A stretch of DNA of 64,000 nt from Isoptericola dokdonensis DS-3 (GTDB taxonomy: Bacteria > Actinomycetota > Actinomycetes > Actinomycetales > Cellulomonadaceae), in NCBI RefSeq assembly GCF_001636295.1, contig NZ_CP014209.1, forward strand, positions 744,001-808,000. The letters are read 5' to 3'. The notes below the pieces were generated by a model. The model was not told the DNA's origin and made no database searches. It worked only from the letters and a program-made list of their open reading frames with translations. Of this stretch, positions 34,355-42,756 are shown piece after piece. Both the position numbers and the translations under genes were made by a program. Every line of letters starts with the position of its first letter. The stretch's first letter is position 1.

Positions 34355-35380
34355 TCAGGCGAGCGCCCGGGCCGTCTCCAACAGGTCGGCCGGCACCTGC
34401 TTGACCTTGCCCGCGATGTCGGCGAGCGGCACCAGGACGACGTCCTCGCCCCGCAGCGCGGTCATCACGCCCGACTCCCCCGCCGTCACCGCGTCGATCG
34501 CCGCGACCCCGAACCGCGAGCCGAGGATCCGGTCCGCGGGTGTCGGCGTGCCGCCGCGCTGCACGTGCCCGAGCACCGTGACCCGGGTGTCGAAGCCCGT
34601 GCGCTCGGCGATCTCCGCGCCCAGCCGCTCGCCGATCGCCCCGGCGACGATCTCGCCGAAGCGTCCGACCTGCGTCTCGTAGCTCATCGACGTGCCCCGG
34701 GCGGGCACCGCCCCCTCCGCCACGACCACGATCGAGAAGCTGGCGTGCGCCCGGTGGCGGTGCTGGAGGAACCGCACGATCCTGTCGATGTCGAACGGCT
34801 CCTCCGGCGCCAGGACGACCTCCGCGCCGCCCGCGATGCCCGCCGTCGCGGCGATCCAGCCCGCGTGCCGGCCCATCACCTCGACGATCATCACACGGTT
34901 GTGGCTCTCGGCCGTGGTGTGGATCCGGTCCACCGCCTCGGTCGCGATCGTCACCGCCGTGTCGAAGCCGATCGACCGGTCGGTCCCCCACACGTCGTTG
35001 TCGATCGTCTTCGGCACCGCCACGACCCGCACCCCGGCCTCGGCGACCTTGCTGGCCGCGTGCAGGGTCCCGTCGCCGCCGATGCAGATGACGGCCTCGA
35101 TCCGTTCCGCCTCCAGGGTGGCCAGGACCGCGTCGAGGCCGCCGTCGTCGGCGTGCGGGTGGTACCGCGCCGTGCCGAGCAGCGTGCCGCCCGAGGCGAG
35201 GACGTTGCGGATGTGCTGCCGCGTGAGCGGCATGACGTCGCCGTCGGCGAGCCCCTTCCAGCCGTTGCGGAAGCCGACGACCGAGTGGCCGTGCTCCCCC
35301 TCGCCGCGCTTGACCACCGCCCTGATCGCCGCGTTCAGACCGGGGACGTCCCCGCCTCCCGTGAGCAGTCCGACCCGCAC
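34355..35380 (-). CDS. pfkA: 6-phosphofructokinase, actinobacterial (group III) type
   Basis: Phosphorylates fructose-6-phosphate. The 341-residue product has MRVGLLTGGGDVPGLNAAIR, GGDGTLHAA, PKTIDND, VEVMGRHAG and LGHVQRGG. At the two positions that separate ATP and PPi enzymes (E. coli 104 and 124) it has Gly (GGDGT) and Lys (PKTIDND), the mixed pattern. Gly-104 argues for ATP; the donor needs assay. The GTG at 35380 is chosen because AAGGAG lies six bases upstream and the protein then starts at MRVGLL, as in relatives. Longer GTG starts exist in frame. Confidence 0.95.
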   Translation of the reverse strand: MRVGLLTGGGDVPGLNAAIRAVVKRGEGEHGHSVVGFRNGWKGLADGDVMPLTRQHIRNVLASGGTLLGTARYHPHADDGGLDAVLATLEAERIEAVICIGGDGTLHAASKVAEAGVRVVAVPKTIDNDVWGTDRSIGFDTAVTIATEAVDRIHTTAESHNRVMIVEVMGRHAGWIAATAGIAGGAEVVLAPEEPFDIDRIVRFLQHRHRAHASFSIVVVAEGAVPARGTSMSYETQVGRFGEIVAGAIGERLGAEIAERTGFDTRVTVLGHVQRGGTPTPADRILGSRFGVAAIDAVTAGESGVMTALRGEDVVLVPLADIAGKVKQVPADLLETARALA

Positions 35381-35467
35381 CCTGCGCTCCTTCACCTCGA
35401 CCGATGTCGTCACCGACCAGGCTATCGACCCGCGCGGCACTCCCGGGACGGATGTCACGATGGGCAC

Positions 35468-36265
35468 GTGACGGTCGCACGACACGGGTACCGCGAGGTC
35501 CCCGACGACGAGGGTGGCCGGGCCGCCCGCACATGGTGGGACGACAACGCCGCCGAGTACCTCGCCGACCACGGCGACTTCCTCGGTGACGCCGGGTTCC
35601 GGTGGGGGCCCGAGGGGGTGACGGAGGCCGACCTCGGCCTGCTCGGCGACGTCCGGGGCGCCCGGGTGCTCGAGGTGGGTGCCGGTGCGGCGCACTGCTC
35701 CCGCTGGCTGGCGGGCCGGGGCGCACGGGTCGTGGCCACCGACGTCGCGCCGGCCATGCTCGACGCCGCCGCCCGCATCGACGCGGGGCGAGCCGACACC
35801 GTGCCGCTGGTGGAGGCCGACGCCCGCGCGCTGCCGTTCGCCGACGCCACCTTCGACGTGGCGTTCACGTCCTACGGCGCGGTCCCGTTCGTCCCGGACG
35901 CCGTCGCGGTGCACGCCGAGGCCGCCCGGGTGCTGCGGCCCGGCGGCCGCTGGGTCTTCTCCGTGACGCACCCCGTGCGCTGGGCGTTCCCCGACGACCC
36001 CGGCCCGGGCGGTCTCACCGCGCACCGGTCCTACTTCGACCGGCGCCCCTACGTCGAGTCCGACCCCGCCGGGCACGTGGAGTACGCCGAGTACCACCGC
36101 ACGCTGGGCGACCACGTGCGCGACGTGGTGGCGGCGGGTCTGCGCCTGCGCGACGTCGTCGAGCCGGAGTGGCCCGCCTGGAACGGCCAGGTCTGGGGCG
36201 GGTGGAGCCCGGGTCGAGGCGCCGTCCTGCCCGGGACCGCCGTCTTCGTCACGACCAAGGACTGA
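35468..36265 (+). CDS. Class I SAM-dependent methyltransferase
   Basis: The 265-residue product has a Rossmann methyltransferase core: motif I RVLEVGAGAAHCSRWLA (67-83), the acidic loop VVATDVAPAM, the motif II region EADARALPFADATFDV, and the post-II strand LRPGGRWVFSVTHPVRW. The last segment resembles the ubiE/small-molecule group. The substrate is not predictable. The GTG at 35468 has CACGAT six bases upstream (possible leaderless start), and there is no clear Shine-Dalgarno. It is divergent from pfkA and ends 18 bases from the convergent polA stop. Confidence 0.85.
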   Translation: MTVARHGYREVPDDEGGRAARTWWDDNAAEYLADHGDFLGDAGFRWGPEGVTEADLGLLGDVRGARVLEVGAGAAHCSRWLAGRGARVVATDVAPAMLDAAARIDAGRADTVPLVEADARALPFADATFDVAFTSYGAVPFVPDAVAVHAEAARVLRPGGRWVFSVTHPVRWAFPDDPGPGGLTAHRSYFDRRPYVESDPAGHVEYAEYHRTLGDHVRDVVAAGLRLRDVVEPEWPAWNGQVWGGWSPGRGAVLPGTAVFVTTKD

Positions 36266-36283
36266 CCCCGACCGCCGAACCCG

Positions 36284-38995
36284 TCAGTGCCCGGCGTCGT
36301 GCCAGGTCTCCCCCGCGCCGACCGACACGTCCAGCGGCACGTCCAGCGCCACGGCCGCGCCCATCTGGGTGCGCAGCACCTCCTCGACCACCTGCCGCTC
36401 GCCCTCGGCGACCTCCACGACCAGCTCGTCGTGGACCTGCAGCAGCAGCCGCGAGCCCAGCTCGCGCTCGTCGAGCTCACGCTGCACACCGAGCATCGCC
36501 AGCTTGATGATGTCGGCCGCGCTGCCCTGGATCGGGGCGTTGAGCGCCATCCGCTCGGCCATCTGGCGGCGCTGGCGGTTGTCGCTCGTGAGGTCCGGGA
36601 GGTACCGGCGGCGACCGAGGATCGTCGCCGTGTAGCCGGTCGCGCGGGCCTCCTCCACCACGCCGGTGAGGTAGTCGCGCACCCCGCCGAACCGGGTGAA
36701 GTAGTCGTCCATGAGTCCCTGTGCCTCGCCCGTGGGGACGCCGAGCTGCTGGGACAGGCCGAAGGCGCTCAGCCCGTAGGCCAGCCCGTAGCTCATCGCC
36801 TTGACCTTGGCCCGCATCTCCGGGGTGACGTCCGCCGGAGCGACGTCGAACACCCGCGACCCGACGTAGCGATGGAGGTCCTCCCCCGACCGGAAGGCCG
36901 CGATGAGCCCCTCGTCGCCCGACAGGTGCGCCATGATCCGCATCTCGATCTGGCTGTAGTCCGCCGTGAGGAGCTCGGCGTAGCCGTCGCCCACCCGGAA
37001 GGCACGCCGGATCCGCCGACCGGCCTCGGTGCGGATGGGGATGTTCTGCAGGTTCGGGTCGGTCGAACTGAGCCGCCCCGTCGCGGCGATGGTCTGCTGG
37101 AACGTCGTGCGGATCCGGCCGTCCGGCTGCACGGCCTTGAGCAGGCCCTCGACGGTCGTGCGCAGCTTCGCGGCGTCGCGGTGCGCGAGCAGGTGCGCGA
37201 GGAACGGGTGCTCGGTCTTGGCGAAGAGCTCCTGGAGCGACGCGGCGTCGGTCGTGTAGCCGGTCTTGATCTTCTTCGTCCTCGGCATGCCGAGCTGGTC
37301 GAAGAGGACCTCCTGGAGCTGCTTGGGGCTGCCCAGGTTCACCTCCCGCCCGATGATCGCGTAGGCCTCCGCCGCGGCGTCCGCGACGCCGGTCGCGAAG
37401 TACTGCTCGAGCTCGGTGAGGAAGGCGGTGTCCGCCGCGATCCCGGTGGCCTCCATCCCTGCCAGCACCAGACCGAGCGGCAGCTCGAGGTCCCGCAGCA
37501 GGTCGGCCCCGCCGCGGTCGGCCAGGAGCTCGGCGAGCGTGCCGGCCAGGTCGGCGACCGACGCCGCGCGGACCACCGCGTCACCGCCCGGCTCGCCGGC
37601 GTCCAGGTCGAGGTCCAGGGCGCCCTGGGCACCGCCGTCCGCCACCGTCAGCTCGCGCCCGAGGTGGCGGACCACCAGGTCGGTCAGGTCGTAGCCGCGC
37701 TGGTCCGGGTAGCACAGGTAGGCGGCGAGCTCGGTGTCGAACACGACGCCGGCCAGCGGAAGCCCGCGCGCGGCGAGCATGTGCCACGCCGCCTTCGCGC
37801 CGTGCACCACCTTGGGCGCGCCGGGGTCGGCGAGCCACGCGGCGAGGGCCCGCTCGTCGTCGCCGGAGACCTCGGCGAGGTCGACCACGACGCCCTCCGC
37901 GGCGCCGTCCCGGCTCGCACCGGCCAGCGCGAGCTGCCAGGCGTCCCCCGCCCCCGGGCGGGCCGTCCCGGAGACGTCCAGGCCGGTCGGCTGCCCCGCA
38001 CGGGCGCGCAGCCACGGGCCGACCGGGCCGTCGTGGACCGTCACCTCGACGCCCTCGCCGGGGGTGTCGTCGGCGTCCGGGCCGGCCGCGGGGTCGACGG
38101 CCAGGAGCCGGTCGCGCAGCGTGCCGAACTGCAGGGTGTCCGAGACCCGGTGCACGGCCTCCCGGTCGAAGCCGGCGAGCGCGAGGTCACCCACGCCCAG
38201 CGGCAGCTCCACGTCGGTCAGCAGCGCGTTGAGCTCCCGGTTCAGCCGGACCTGGTCGGCGTGGTCGCGCAGCGCCTCGCCGCGCTTGCCCGTCACCTCG
38301 TCCTGTCGGGCCAGGAGCGAGTCGAGGTCGCCGAACTGCTCGATCCACCTCGCCGCCACACCCGGCCCCACGCCGGGCACGCCCGGCAGGTTGTCGCTGG
38401 TCTCCCCCACGAGGGCCGCGAGGTCCGGGTAGCGCTCGGGGCGCACCTTGTACTTCTCGACGACGGCGTCCGGTGTCATCCGGGCGAGCTCCGAGACGCC
38501 CTTCTTCGGGTACAGGACGGTCACGTCGTCGGTGACGAGCTGCAAAGAGTCCCGGTCCCCGGAGCAGACGAGGACCTCCATGCCTGCCTCCCGGCCCTGC
38601 CGGGCGAGGGTCGCCAGGATGTCGTCCGCCTCGATCCCCTCCCGCTGGAGGAACGGGACGTGCAGGGCCTCCAGCACCTCCTGGATGAGCGGCACCTGGC
38701 CCCGGAACGTGTCGGGCGTGGCGGCCCGGTTCGCCTTGTACTCGACGTACCGCTCGGTGCGGAACGTGACCCGTCCGGCGTCGAACGCGACGGCGAGGTG
38801 GGTCGGCGCCTCGTCCCGCAGCAGGTTGGTCAGCATCGACGTGAACCCGTACACGGCGTTCGTCACCTGGCCGCTGGACGTCACCAGGGTGTCGGGCAGG
38901 GCGTAGAACGCCCGGTACGCCATGGAGTGGCCGTCGATGAGGAGGAGCCGGGCCCGAGGTGTCGCACCGGTCTCGGTTCGCGCTGAGGTCGTCAC
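36284..38995 (-). CDS. polA: DNA polymerase I
   Basis: Gap-filling repair polymerase. The 903-residue product has an N-terminal 5'-3' exonuclease (RLLLIDGHSMAYRAFYALP, VCSGDRDSLQLV, GVGPGVAARWIEQFG), a 3'-5' exonuclease-like domain that lacks the DxE metal ligands (GLDVSGTARP at motif I) and so is probably inactive, and a full polymerase domain (DPNLQNIPIRTE, TADYSQIEMRIMAHLSGDE, APIQGSAADIIKLAM, LQVHDELVVEV). The GTG at 38995 is preferred to the ATG at 39016 because TAGGTT lies seven bases upstream as a leaderless -10. It sits 19 bases from a divergent thioesterase start. Confidence 0.96.
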   Translation of the reverse strand: MTTSARTETGATPRARLLLIDGHSMAYRAFYALPDTLVTSSGQVTNAVYGFTSMLTNLLRDEAPTHLAVAFDAGRVTFRTERYVEYKANRAATPDTFRGQVPLIQEVLEALHVPFLQREGIEADDILATLARQGREAGMEVLVCSGDRDSLQLVTDDVTVLYPKKGVSELARMTPDAVVEKYKVRPERYPDLAALVGETSDNLPGVPGVGPGVAARWIEQFGDLDSLLARQDEVTGKRGEALRDHADQVRLNRELNALLTDVELPLGVGDLALAGFDREAVHRVSDTLQFGTLRDRLLAVDPAAGPDADDTPGEGVEVTVHDGPVGPWLRARAGQPTGLDVSGTARPGAGDAWQLALAGASRDGAAEGVVVDLAEVSGDDERALAAWLADPGAPKVVHGAKAAWHMLAARGLPLAGVVFDTELAAYLCYPDQRGYDLTDLVVRHLGRELTVADGGAQGALDLDLDAGEPGGDAVVRAASVADLAGTLAELLADRGGADLLRDLELPLGLVLAGMEATGIAADTAFLTELEQYFATGVADAAAEAYAIIGREVNLGSPKQLQEVLFDQLGMPRTKKIKTGYTTDAASLQELFAKTEHPFLAHLLAHRDAAKLRTTVEGLLKAVQPDGRIRTTFQQTIAATGRLSSTDPNLQNIPIRTEAGRRIRRAFRVGDGYAELLTADYSQIEMRIMAHLSGDEGLIAAFRSGEDLHRYVGSRVFDVAPADVTPEMRAKVKAMSYGLAYGLSAFGLSQQLGVPTGEAQGLMDDYFTRFGGVRDYLTGVVEEARATGYTATILGRRRYLPDLTSDNRQRRQMAERMALNAPIQGSAADIIKLAMLGVQRELDERELGSRLLLQVHDELVVEVAEGERQVVEEVLRTQMGAAVALDVPLDVSVGAGETWHDAGH

Positions 38996-39002
38996 GGGTG
39001 CC

Positions 39003-39008
39003 AACCTA
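39003..39008 (-). promoter_or_regulatory. -10 element of polA, leaderless type
   Basis: TAGGTT on the minus strand followed by seven bases and the GTG at 38995. It lies inside the 19-base gap to the divergent thioesterase gene. Confidence 0.45.
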
Positions 39009-39014
39009 TCGCCC

Positions 39015-39440
39015 ATGACCGACACGACGCCGGGCCACCCCCGGACCACCGCCGACTGGCAGCGCGCTGCCGCCGGGACGCTGCTGGAGCGCACCGGGAT
39101 CGAGCTCGTCGAGGTGGGCGCAGAGCGCACGCTCGGCACCATGCCCGTCGCGGGCAACACCCAGCCGGCCGGCCTGCTGCACGGTGGGGCCACCGCCACG
39201 CTGGCGGAGACCCTCGGGTCCGTCGCGGCCCAGGTGCACGCCGGGACCGGGCGCGCGGCCGTCGGCATCGAGCTGAACGTCACCCACCACCGGGGCGTCC
39301 GCGAGGGGACCGTGCACGGCACCGCGACGGCGATCCATCTCGGGCGGTCGACGGCGGCCTACGAGATCGTCGTGGTCGACGACGACGGCCGCCGCGTCGC
39401 GACGGCGCGCCTGACCTGCATGGTGCTGGGCACGCCCTGA
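39015..39440 (+). CDS. PaaI-like hotdog-fold thioesterase
   Basis: The 141-residue product has the hotdog pattern of acyl-CoA thioesterases: GTMPVAGNTQPAGLLHGGATATLAE with the HGG helix start and an acidic residue (AETLG) in the active-site helix, then GIELNVTHHRGVREGTVHGTATAIHLGRST. Similar to PaaI/MenI-type proteins, so it may hydrolyse aromatic acyl-CoA or DHNA-CoA; the substrate is inferred only. The ATG at 39015 leaves 19 bases to the divergent polA start. It converges on a GNAT gene with a 10-base gap. Confidence 0.88.
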   Translation: MTDTTPGHPRTTADWQRAAAGTLLERTGIELVEVGAERTLGTMPVAGNTQPAGLLHGGATATLAETLGSVAAQVHAGTGRAAVGIELNVTHHRGVREGTVHGTATAIHLGRSTAAYEIVVVDDDGRRVATARLTCMVLGTP

Positions 39441-39450
39441 GGGGGCGTCG

Positions 39451-40185
39451 TCAGGACGCGTCGGCGCCGGTCGCCCGCGACCCTGCCGGGACGACGACCT
39501 GGAGGACGTCCTGCTCGGCCTGCGCCGCGCGCTCGGCCTGTGCGGCGTGCTCGGCCTGGAAGGCCCGCAGGTCCACCGGGCCCGTCGGCAGCCCGGCCTC
39601 GCGGGCCCGCCGGCGGCGGGCCACCAGGTCCTCGATCGCCGCACGTGTCGCGTCCCGGCGGCGGCGCGGGTCGCCGCGCCGGATGATCGTCGGCCGCGGT
39701 GCCGCGTCCTGCGTGAGGCGCCGCTCGAGCACCGCGGTCGTCACGACCCGGTGGCCGGCCGCCGGCGCGAAGCCGAGCTGGGCGAGGAACCGGTGCATGT
39801 CGCGGGCACCGGGCGCGGGGGCGCAGTACACGTTCTCCGCGCCGGCCGTGGTGGCGAGCTCCAGGGCGGAGGCGAGCAGCGCACGTCCCACGCCGTGGCG
39901 CCGAGCGCCGGGGGCCACCATGATCGCGTCGACGTAGAGGCTCGGGGCGGTCGAGAACAGCCGCGGACCGAGCACGCGCGCCAGCAGGAAACCGACGGTC
40001 TCGCCGTCCTCGAGGGCCACCAGGACCTCGCCGCCCGCCGCGACCAGCACGCTGAGGTGCTCGCACAAGCGGCCCGGTTCGGCCGTCGCGACCGCACCGC
40101 CCTCCGGGACGTGGGTCGCGGTCAGCTCGGCGACGGCCCGCAGGTCGCTCTCGACCGCGGACCGCACCTCGATCCCTGCTCGCAT
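39451..40185 (-). CDS. GNAT family N-acetyltransferase with charged C-terminal extension
   Basis: The 244-residue product has an N-terminal GNAT domain (about 1-150): SLYVDAIMVAPGARRHGVGRALLASALELA carries the acetyl-CoA pyrophosphate loop RRHGVGRA, followed by MHRFLAQLGFAP. Residues ~155-244 are not part of the fold: an Arg-rich stretch (RRGDPRRRRDATR), then Ala/Glu/Gln-rich probable helix (FQAEHAAQAERAAQAEQD). The acceptor is unknown. The ATG at 40185 gives the normal N-terminal strand (IEVRSAVESDL). Confidence 0.85.
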   Translation of the reverse strand: MRAGIEVRSAVESDLRAVAELTATHVPEGGAVATAEPGRLCEHLSVLVAAGGEVLVALEDGETVGFLLARVLGPRLFSTAPSLYVDAIMVAPGARRHGVGRALLASALELATTAGAENVYCAPAPGARDMHRFLAQLGFAPAAGHRVVTTAVLERRLTQDAAPRPTIIRRGDPRRRRDATRAAIEDLVARRRRAREAGLPTGPVDLRAFQAEHAAQAERAAQAEQDVLQVVVPAGSRATGADAS

Positions 40186-40261
40186 CGCACCCCCTACCGA
40201 AACCTGTGACCGCGCACCGCCGTCGCCCGGGAGGCGAGCGGGAGGGGTCACGAAACGATAA

Positions 40262-40298
40262 CGACTCCCTGGCGACCTTAGCGGTCCCCAGGGAGTCG
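40262..40298 (-). terminator. Terminator of the ANTAR regulator gene
   Basis: Eleven-bp arms CGACTCCCTGG/CCAGGGAGTCG, plus inner GACC/GGTC, followed on the minus strand by TTATCGTTT, the most T-rich tail seen here. Confidence 0.75.
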
Positions 40299-40309
40299 CA
40301 CAACGTGTC

Positions 40310-40975
40310 TCAGGCGCCGCCGACCTGCTCGATGACGGCGTCGGCGACCTCGCGCATGGTCAGACGGCGGTCCATCGACGTCTTCTGGATCCAGCGGAAG
40401 GACTCCGGCTCGCTCAGACCCATCTTGGTCATGAGCAGCCCCTTCGCGCGGTCCACGCGCTTGCGGGTCTCGAACCGGTCCTGGAGGTCCGCGACCTCCG
40501 ACTCCAGGGCACCGATCTGCTGGTACCGCGAGATCGCGATCTCGACCGCGGGCAGCAGGTCGGCCGGCGTGAACGGCTTGACGACGTACGCCATGGCCCC
40601 CGCGTCGCGGGCACGCTCGACGAGCTCCGTCTGCGAGAACGCCGTCAGCAGGACGACGGGTGCCGCGTGGGCCTTGCCGATCCGCTCGGCCGCCGAGATC
40701 CCGTCGAGCTCCGGCATCTTGACGTCCATCACGACGACGTCCGGCTTGAGCTCCACGGCCAGCTGCACGGCGGTCTCGCCGTCGCCGGCCTCGCCGACGA
40801 CGTCGAACCCTGCCTCGCGGAGCGTCTCCACGACGTCCATCCGGATGAGCGCCTCGTCCTCGGCGACCACGGCGCGCCGCGACGGCTTCGCGGGCGCGGC
40901 AGGTGCCGGAGCCGGCTCAGCGTCGATCATCGGGGGCAGGTCGAGGGGCAGCTTCTCGTCGGTCACGGTTGTCAT
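40310..40975 (-). CDS. pdtaR: ANTAR-domain response regulator, PdtaR type
   Basis: Two-domain regulator that, in mycobacteria (Rv1626), is phosphorylated by PdtaS and acts on RNA by antitermination. The 221-residue product has a Pro/Ala-rich leader of about 33 residues and a receiver domain with AEDEALI, phospho-acceptor D84 in VVVMDVKMPELDG, TAF and K133 in YVVKPF. The C-terminal coiled helix and ANTAR motif follow (RVDRAKGLLMTKMGL to SMDRRLTMREVADAVI). It lies beside pyk and a tRNA, as in other actinobacteria. The ATG at 40975 follows GGGGGA. No partner kinase is in the window. Confidence 0.92.
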   Translation of the reverse strand: MTTVTDEKLPLDLPPMIDAEPAPAPAAPAKPSRRAVVAEDEALIRMDVVETLREAGFDVVGEAGDGETAVQLAVELKPDVVVMDVKMPELDGISAAERIGKAHAAPVVLLTAFSQTELVERARDAGAMAYVVKPFTPADLLPAVEIAISRYQQIGALESEVADLQDRFETRKRVDRAKGLLMTKMGLSEPESFRWIQKTSMDRRLTMREVADAVIEQVGGA

Positions 40976-41113
40976 CGTAGTCCCCCGACAGGCCGGGTGC
41001 GCGCATCGCGACCGGTCGCGTGCTGTGACCGTCGGCACGGCCGGCCGCCCCGTCGTCCGACGCCCGGGACGGGTTCGGCGGCGCACCGGCCGGTGTGGTT
41101 CGATGGGCCCCGC

Positions 41114-41187
41114 GCCCCGGTAGCCCAATCGGCAGAGGCAATCGGCTCAAACCCGATCCAGTGTGGGTTCGAGTCCCACCCGGGGCA
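41114..41187 (+). tRNA. tRNA with CAA anticodon (Leu by anticodon) and short variable arm
   Basis: A 74-base cloverleaf. The acceptor is GCCCCGG/CCGGGGC. The D-arm has a 3-bp stem and 11-base loop. The anticodon stem is ATCGG/CCGAT around CTCAAAC (anticodon CAA), the variable loop is CCAGT (5 bases), the T-arm is GTGGG-TTCGAGT-CCCAC, and the discriminator is A. CCA is not encoded. CAA reads UUG Leu, and A73 with a 3-bp D-stem suits Leu, but normal bacterial tRNA-Leu has a long variable arm, which is missing here. The fold is otherwise sound. Confidence 0.88.
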
Positions 41188-41192
41188 CCCAG

Positions 41193-41239
41193 GACGCCGC
41201 AGGGCCCGCCCACGAGACGTGGACGGGCCCTGCGGCGTC
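41193..41239. terminator. Hairpin between the tRNA and pyk
   Basis: 22-base arms starting GACGCCGCAGGGCCCG with a single mismatch and a 3-base loop, between the tRNA 3' end and the convergent pyk stop. It probably ends both transcripts. Confidence 0.75.
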
Positions 41240-41245
41240 AGGACG

Positions 41246-42679
41246 TCACTCCGAGCGGGCGTCCGAGCTCGAACCCACCTTGTGCACCAGGATCGAGTTC
41301 GTCGTGCCCGGGACGCCGACCGGCGCGCCGGAGACGATGACGACCCGGTCGCCGACCTCGGCCAGCCCGTTCGCCTGCAGGGTCTGGTCGACCTGGCTCA
41401 CCATCGCGTCGACCGAGCCGACGGCGGGCACCTGGTACGACGTGGTGCCCCACGTCAGGGCCAGCACGTTGCGGACCGACTCCTCCGGCGTGAACGCCAG
41501 GTGCGGGATGCCCGAGCGCAGGCGCGACATGCGCTTCGCCGAGTCGCCCGACTGGGTGAACGTCACGAGGTACTTCACCCCGAGCGTCTCGCCGATCTCG
41601 GCGGCCGCGCGGGTGATCACACCACCGCGCGTGTGCGGGGTCGAGCCGAGGGGCGCGATGCGCTCCCGGCCGAGCTCCTCGGTCGCCTCGATGATCGAGG
41701 CCATCGTCTGCACCGTGATGATCGGGTAGTCACCCACCGAGGTCTCCCCCGAGAGCATGACCGCGTCGGCGCCGTCGAGGACCGCGTTGGCGCAGTCGGA
41801 GGCCTCGGCACGCGTCGGGCGCGGGCTCGTGGTCATCGACTCCAGCACCTGCGTGGCGACGATCACGGGCTTGGCGTTGCGACGCGCGAGCTCGATGATC
41901 CGCTTCTGGACGAGCGGCACCTGCTCGAGCGGCATCTCCACGGCGAGGTCGCCACGGGCCACCATGAAGCCGTCGAACGCGGCGACGACCTCCTCGAGGT
42001 TGTCCACCGCCTGCGGCTTCTCGATCTTGGCGATGACGGGGACGACCCGCCCCTCCTCGTCCATGATGCGGCGGACGTCGTCGTAGTCCGCCGCGTTGCG
42101 CACGAAGGACAGCGCGATGAGGTCGGCACCGAGTCGCAGCGCCCAGCGCAGGTCATCGGTGTCCTTGTCGCTCAGGGCGGGCACGGACACGGCCACGCCC
42201 GGCAGGTTCAGGCCCTTGTTGTTCGACACGGGGCCCGGCACCTCGACGACCGTGGTGACCCGGGGGCCCTCCACGGCGGTCACGCGTACGCGGACCTTGC
42301 CGTCGTCGATGAGGATCGGGTCGCCGACCCGCGCGTCCTGCGGGAGACCGTGGTGGGTCGTGGAGACGAGCTCGCGCGACCCCTCGACGTCCTCGGTGGT
42401 GATGGTGAACGTGTCACCCTCGTTCAGGAAGTGCTTCTCGTCACCGGCGAACCGGCCGAGCCGGATCTTGGGACCCTGCAGGTCCACCAGCACGGCGACG
42501 TTGCGCCCCGCGTCCTGGGCCGCGGCCCGGACGCCGTGGTAGACGGCCTCGTGCTCCGACTTCTCCCCGTGGCTCCGGTTGATCCGGGCCACGTCCATAC
42601 CCGCGTCGACCAGCTCCCGGAGCTTCTCCGGGGACGCCGTCGCGGGTCCGATGGTGCACACGATCTTCGCTCTGCGCAT
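41246..42679 (-). CDS. pyk: Pyruvate kinase
   Basis: Converts phosphoenolpyruvate and ADP to pyruvate and ATP. The 477-residue product starts MRRAKIVCTIGPA and has INRSHG in place of the more usual NFSHG, DLQGPKIR, the active-site signature PVIAKIEKPQAVDNLEE, VARGDLAVE, and the K+/Mg-binding SGETSVG region. The C-terminal allosteric domain is complete. Downstream of gltBD on the minus strand, beyond two hairpins. Confidence 0.96.
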   Translation of the reverse strand: MRRAKIVCTIGPATASPEKLRELVDAGMDVARINRSHGEKSEHEAVYHGVRAAAQDAGRNVAVLVDLQGPKIRLGRFAGDEKHFLNEGDTFTITTEDVEGSRELVSTTHHGLPQDARVGDPILIDDGKVRVRVTAVEGPRVTTVVEVPGPVSNNKGLNLPGVAVSVPALSDKDTDDLRWALRLGADLIALSFVRNAADYDDVRRIMDEEGRVVPVIAKIEKPQAVDNLEEVVAAFDGFMVARGDLAVEMPLEQVPLVQKRIIELARRNAKPVIVATQVLESMTTSPRPTRAEASDCANAVLDGADAVMLSGETSVGDYPIITVQTMASIIEATEELGRERIAPLGSTPHTRGGVITRAAAEIGETLGVKYLVTFTQSGDSAKRMSRLRSGIPHLAFTPEESVRNVLALTWGTTSYQVPAVGSVDAMVSQVDQTLQANGLAEVGDRVVIVSGAPVGVPGTTNSILVHKVGSSSDARSE

Positions 42680-42701
42680 GTCTCCAGCCTCGTCGTCGTA
42701 C

Positions 42702-42722
42702 GGTCCCGGCGCCACCGGGACC
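42702..42722 (-). terminator. Hairpin upstream of pyk (proximal)
   Basis: GGTCCCGG/CCGGGACC with a 5-base loop, about 23 bases before the pyk start. The second of two hairpins in the gltD-pyk gap; it may form in the pyk leader. Confidence 0.4.
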
Positions 42723-42725
42723 GCG

Positions 42726-42749
42726 CCCGGGCGCCCCACGGCGCCCGGG
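42726..42749 (-). terminator. gltD terminator hairpin
   Basis: Perfect 10-bp CCCGGGCGCC/GGCGCCCGGG with a 4-base loop, beginning 8 bases after the gltD stop. No T tract. Confidence 0.55.
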
Positions 42750-42756
42750 TCTCATG

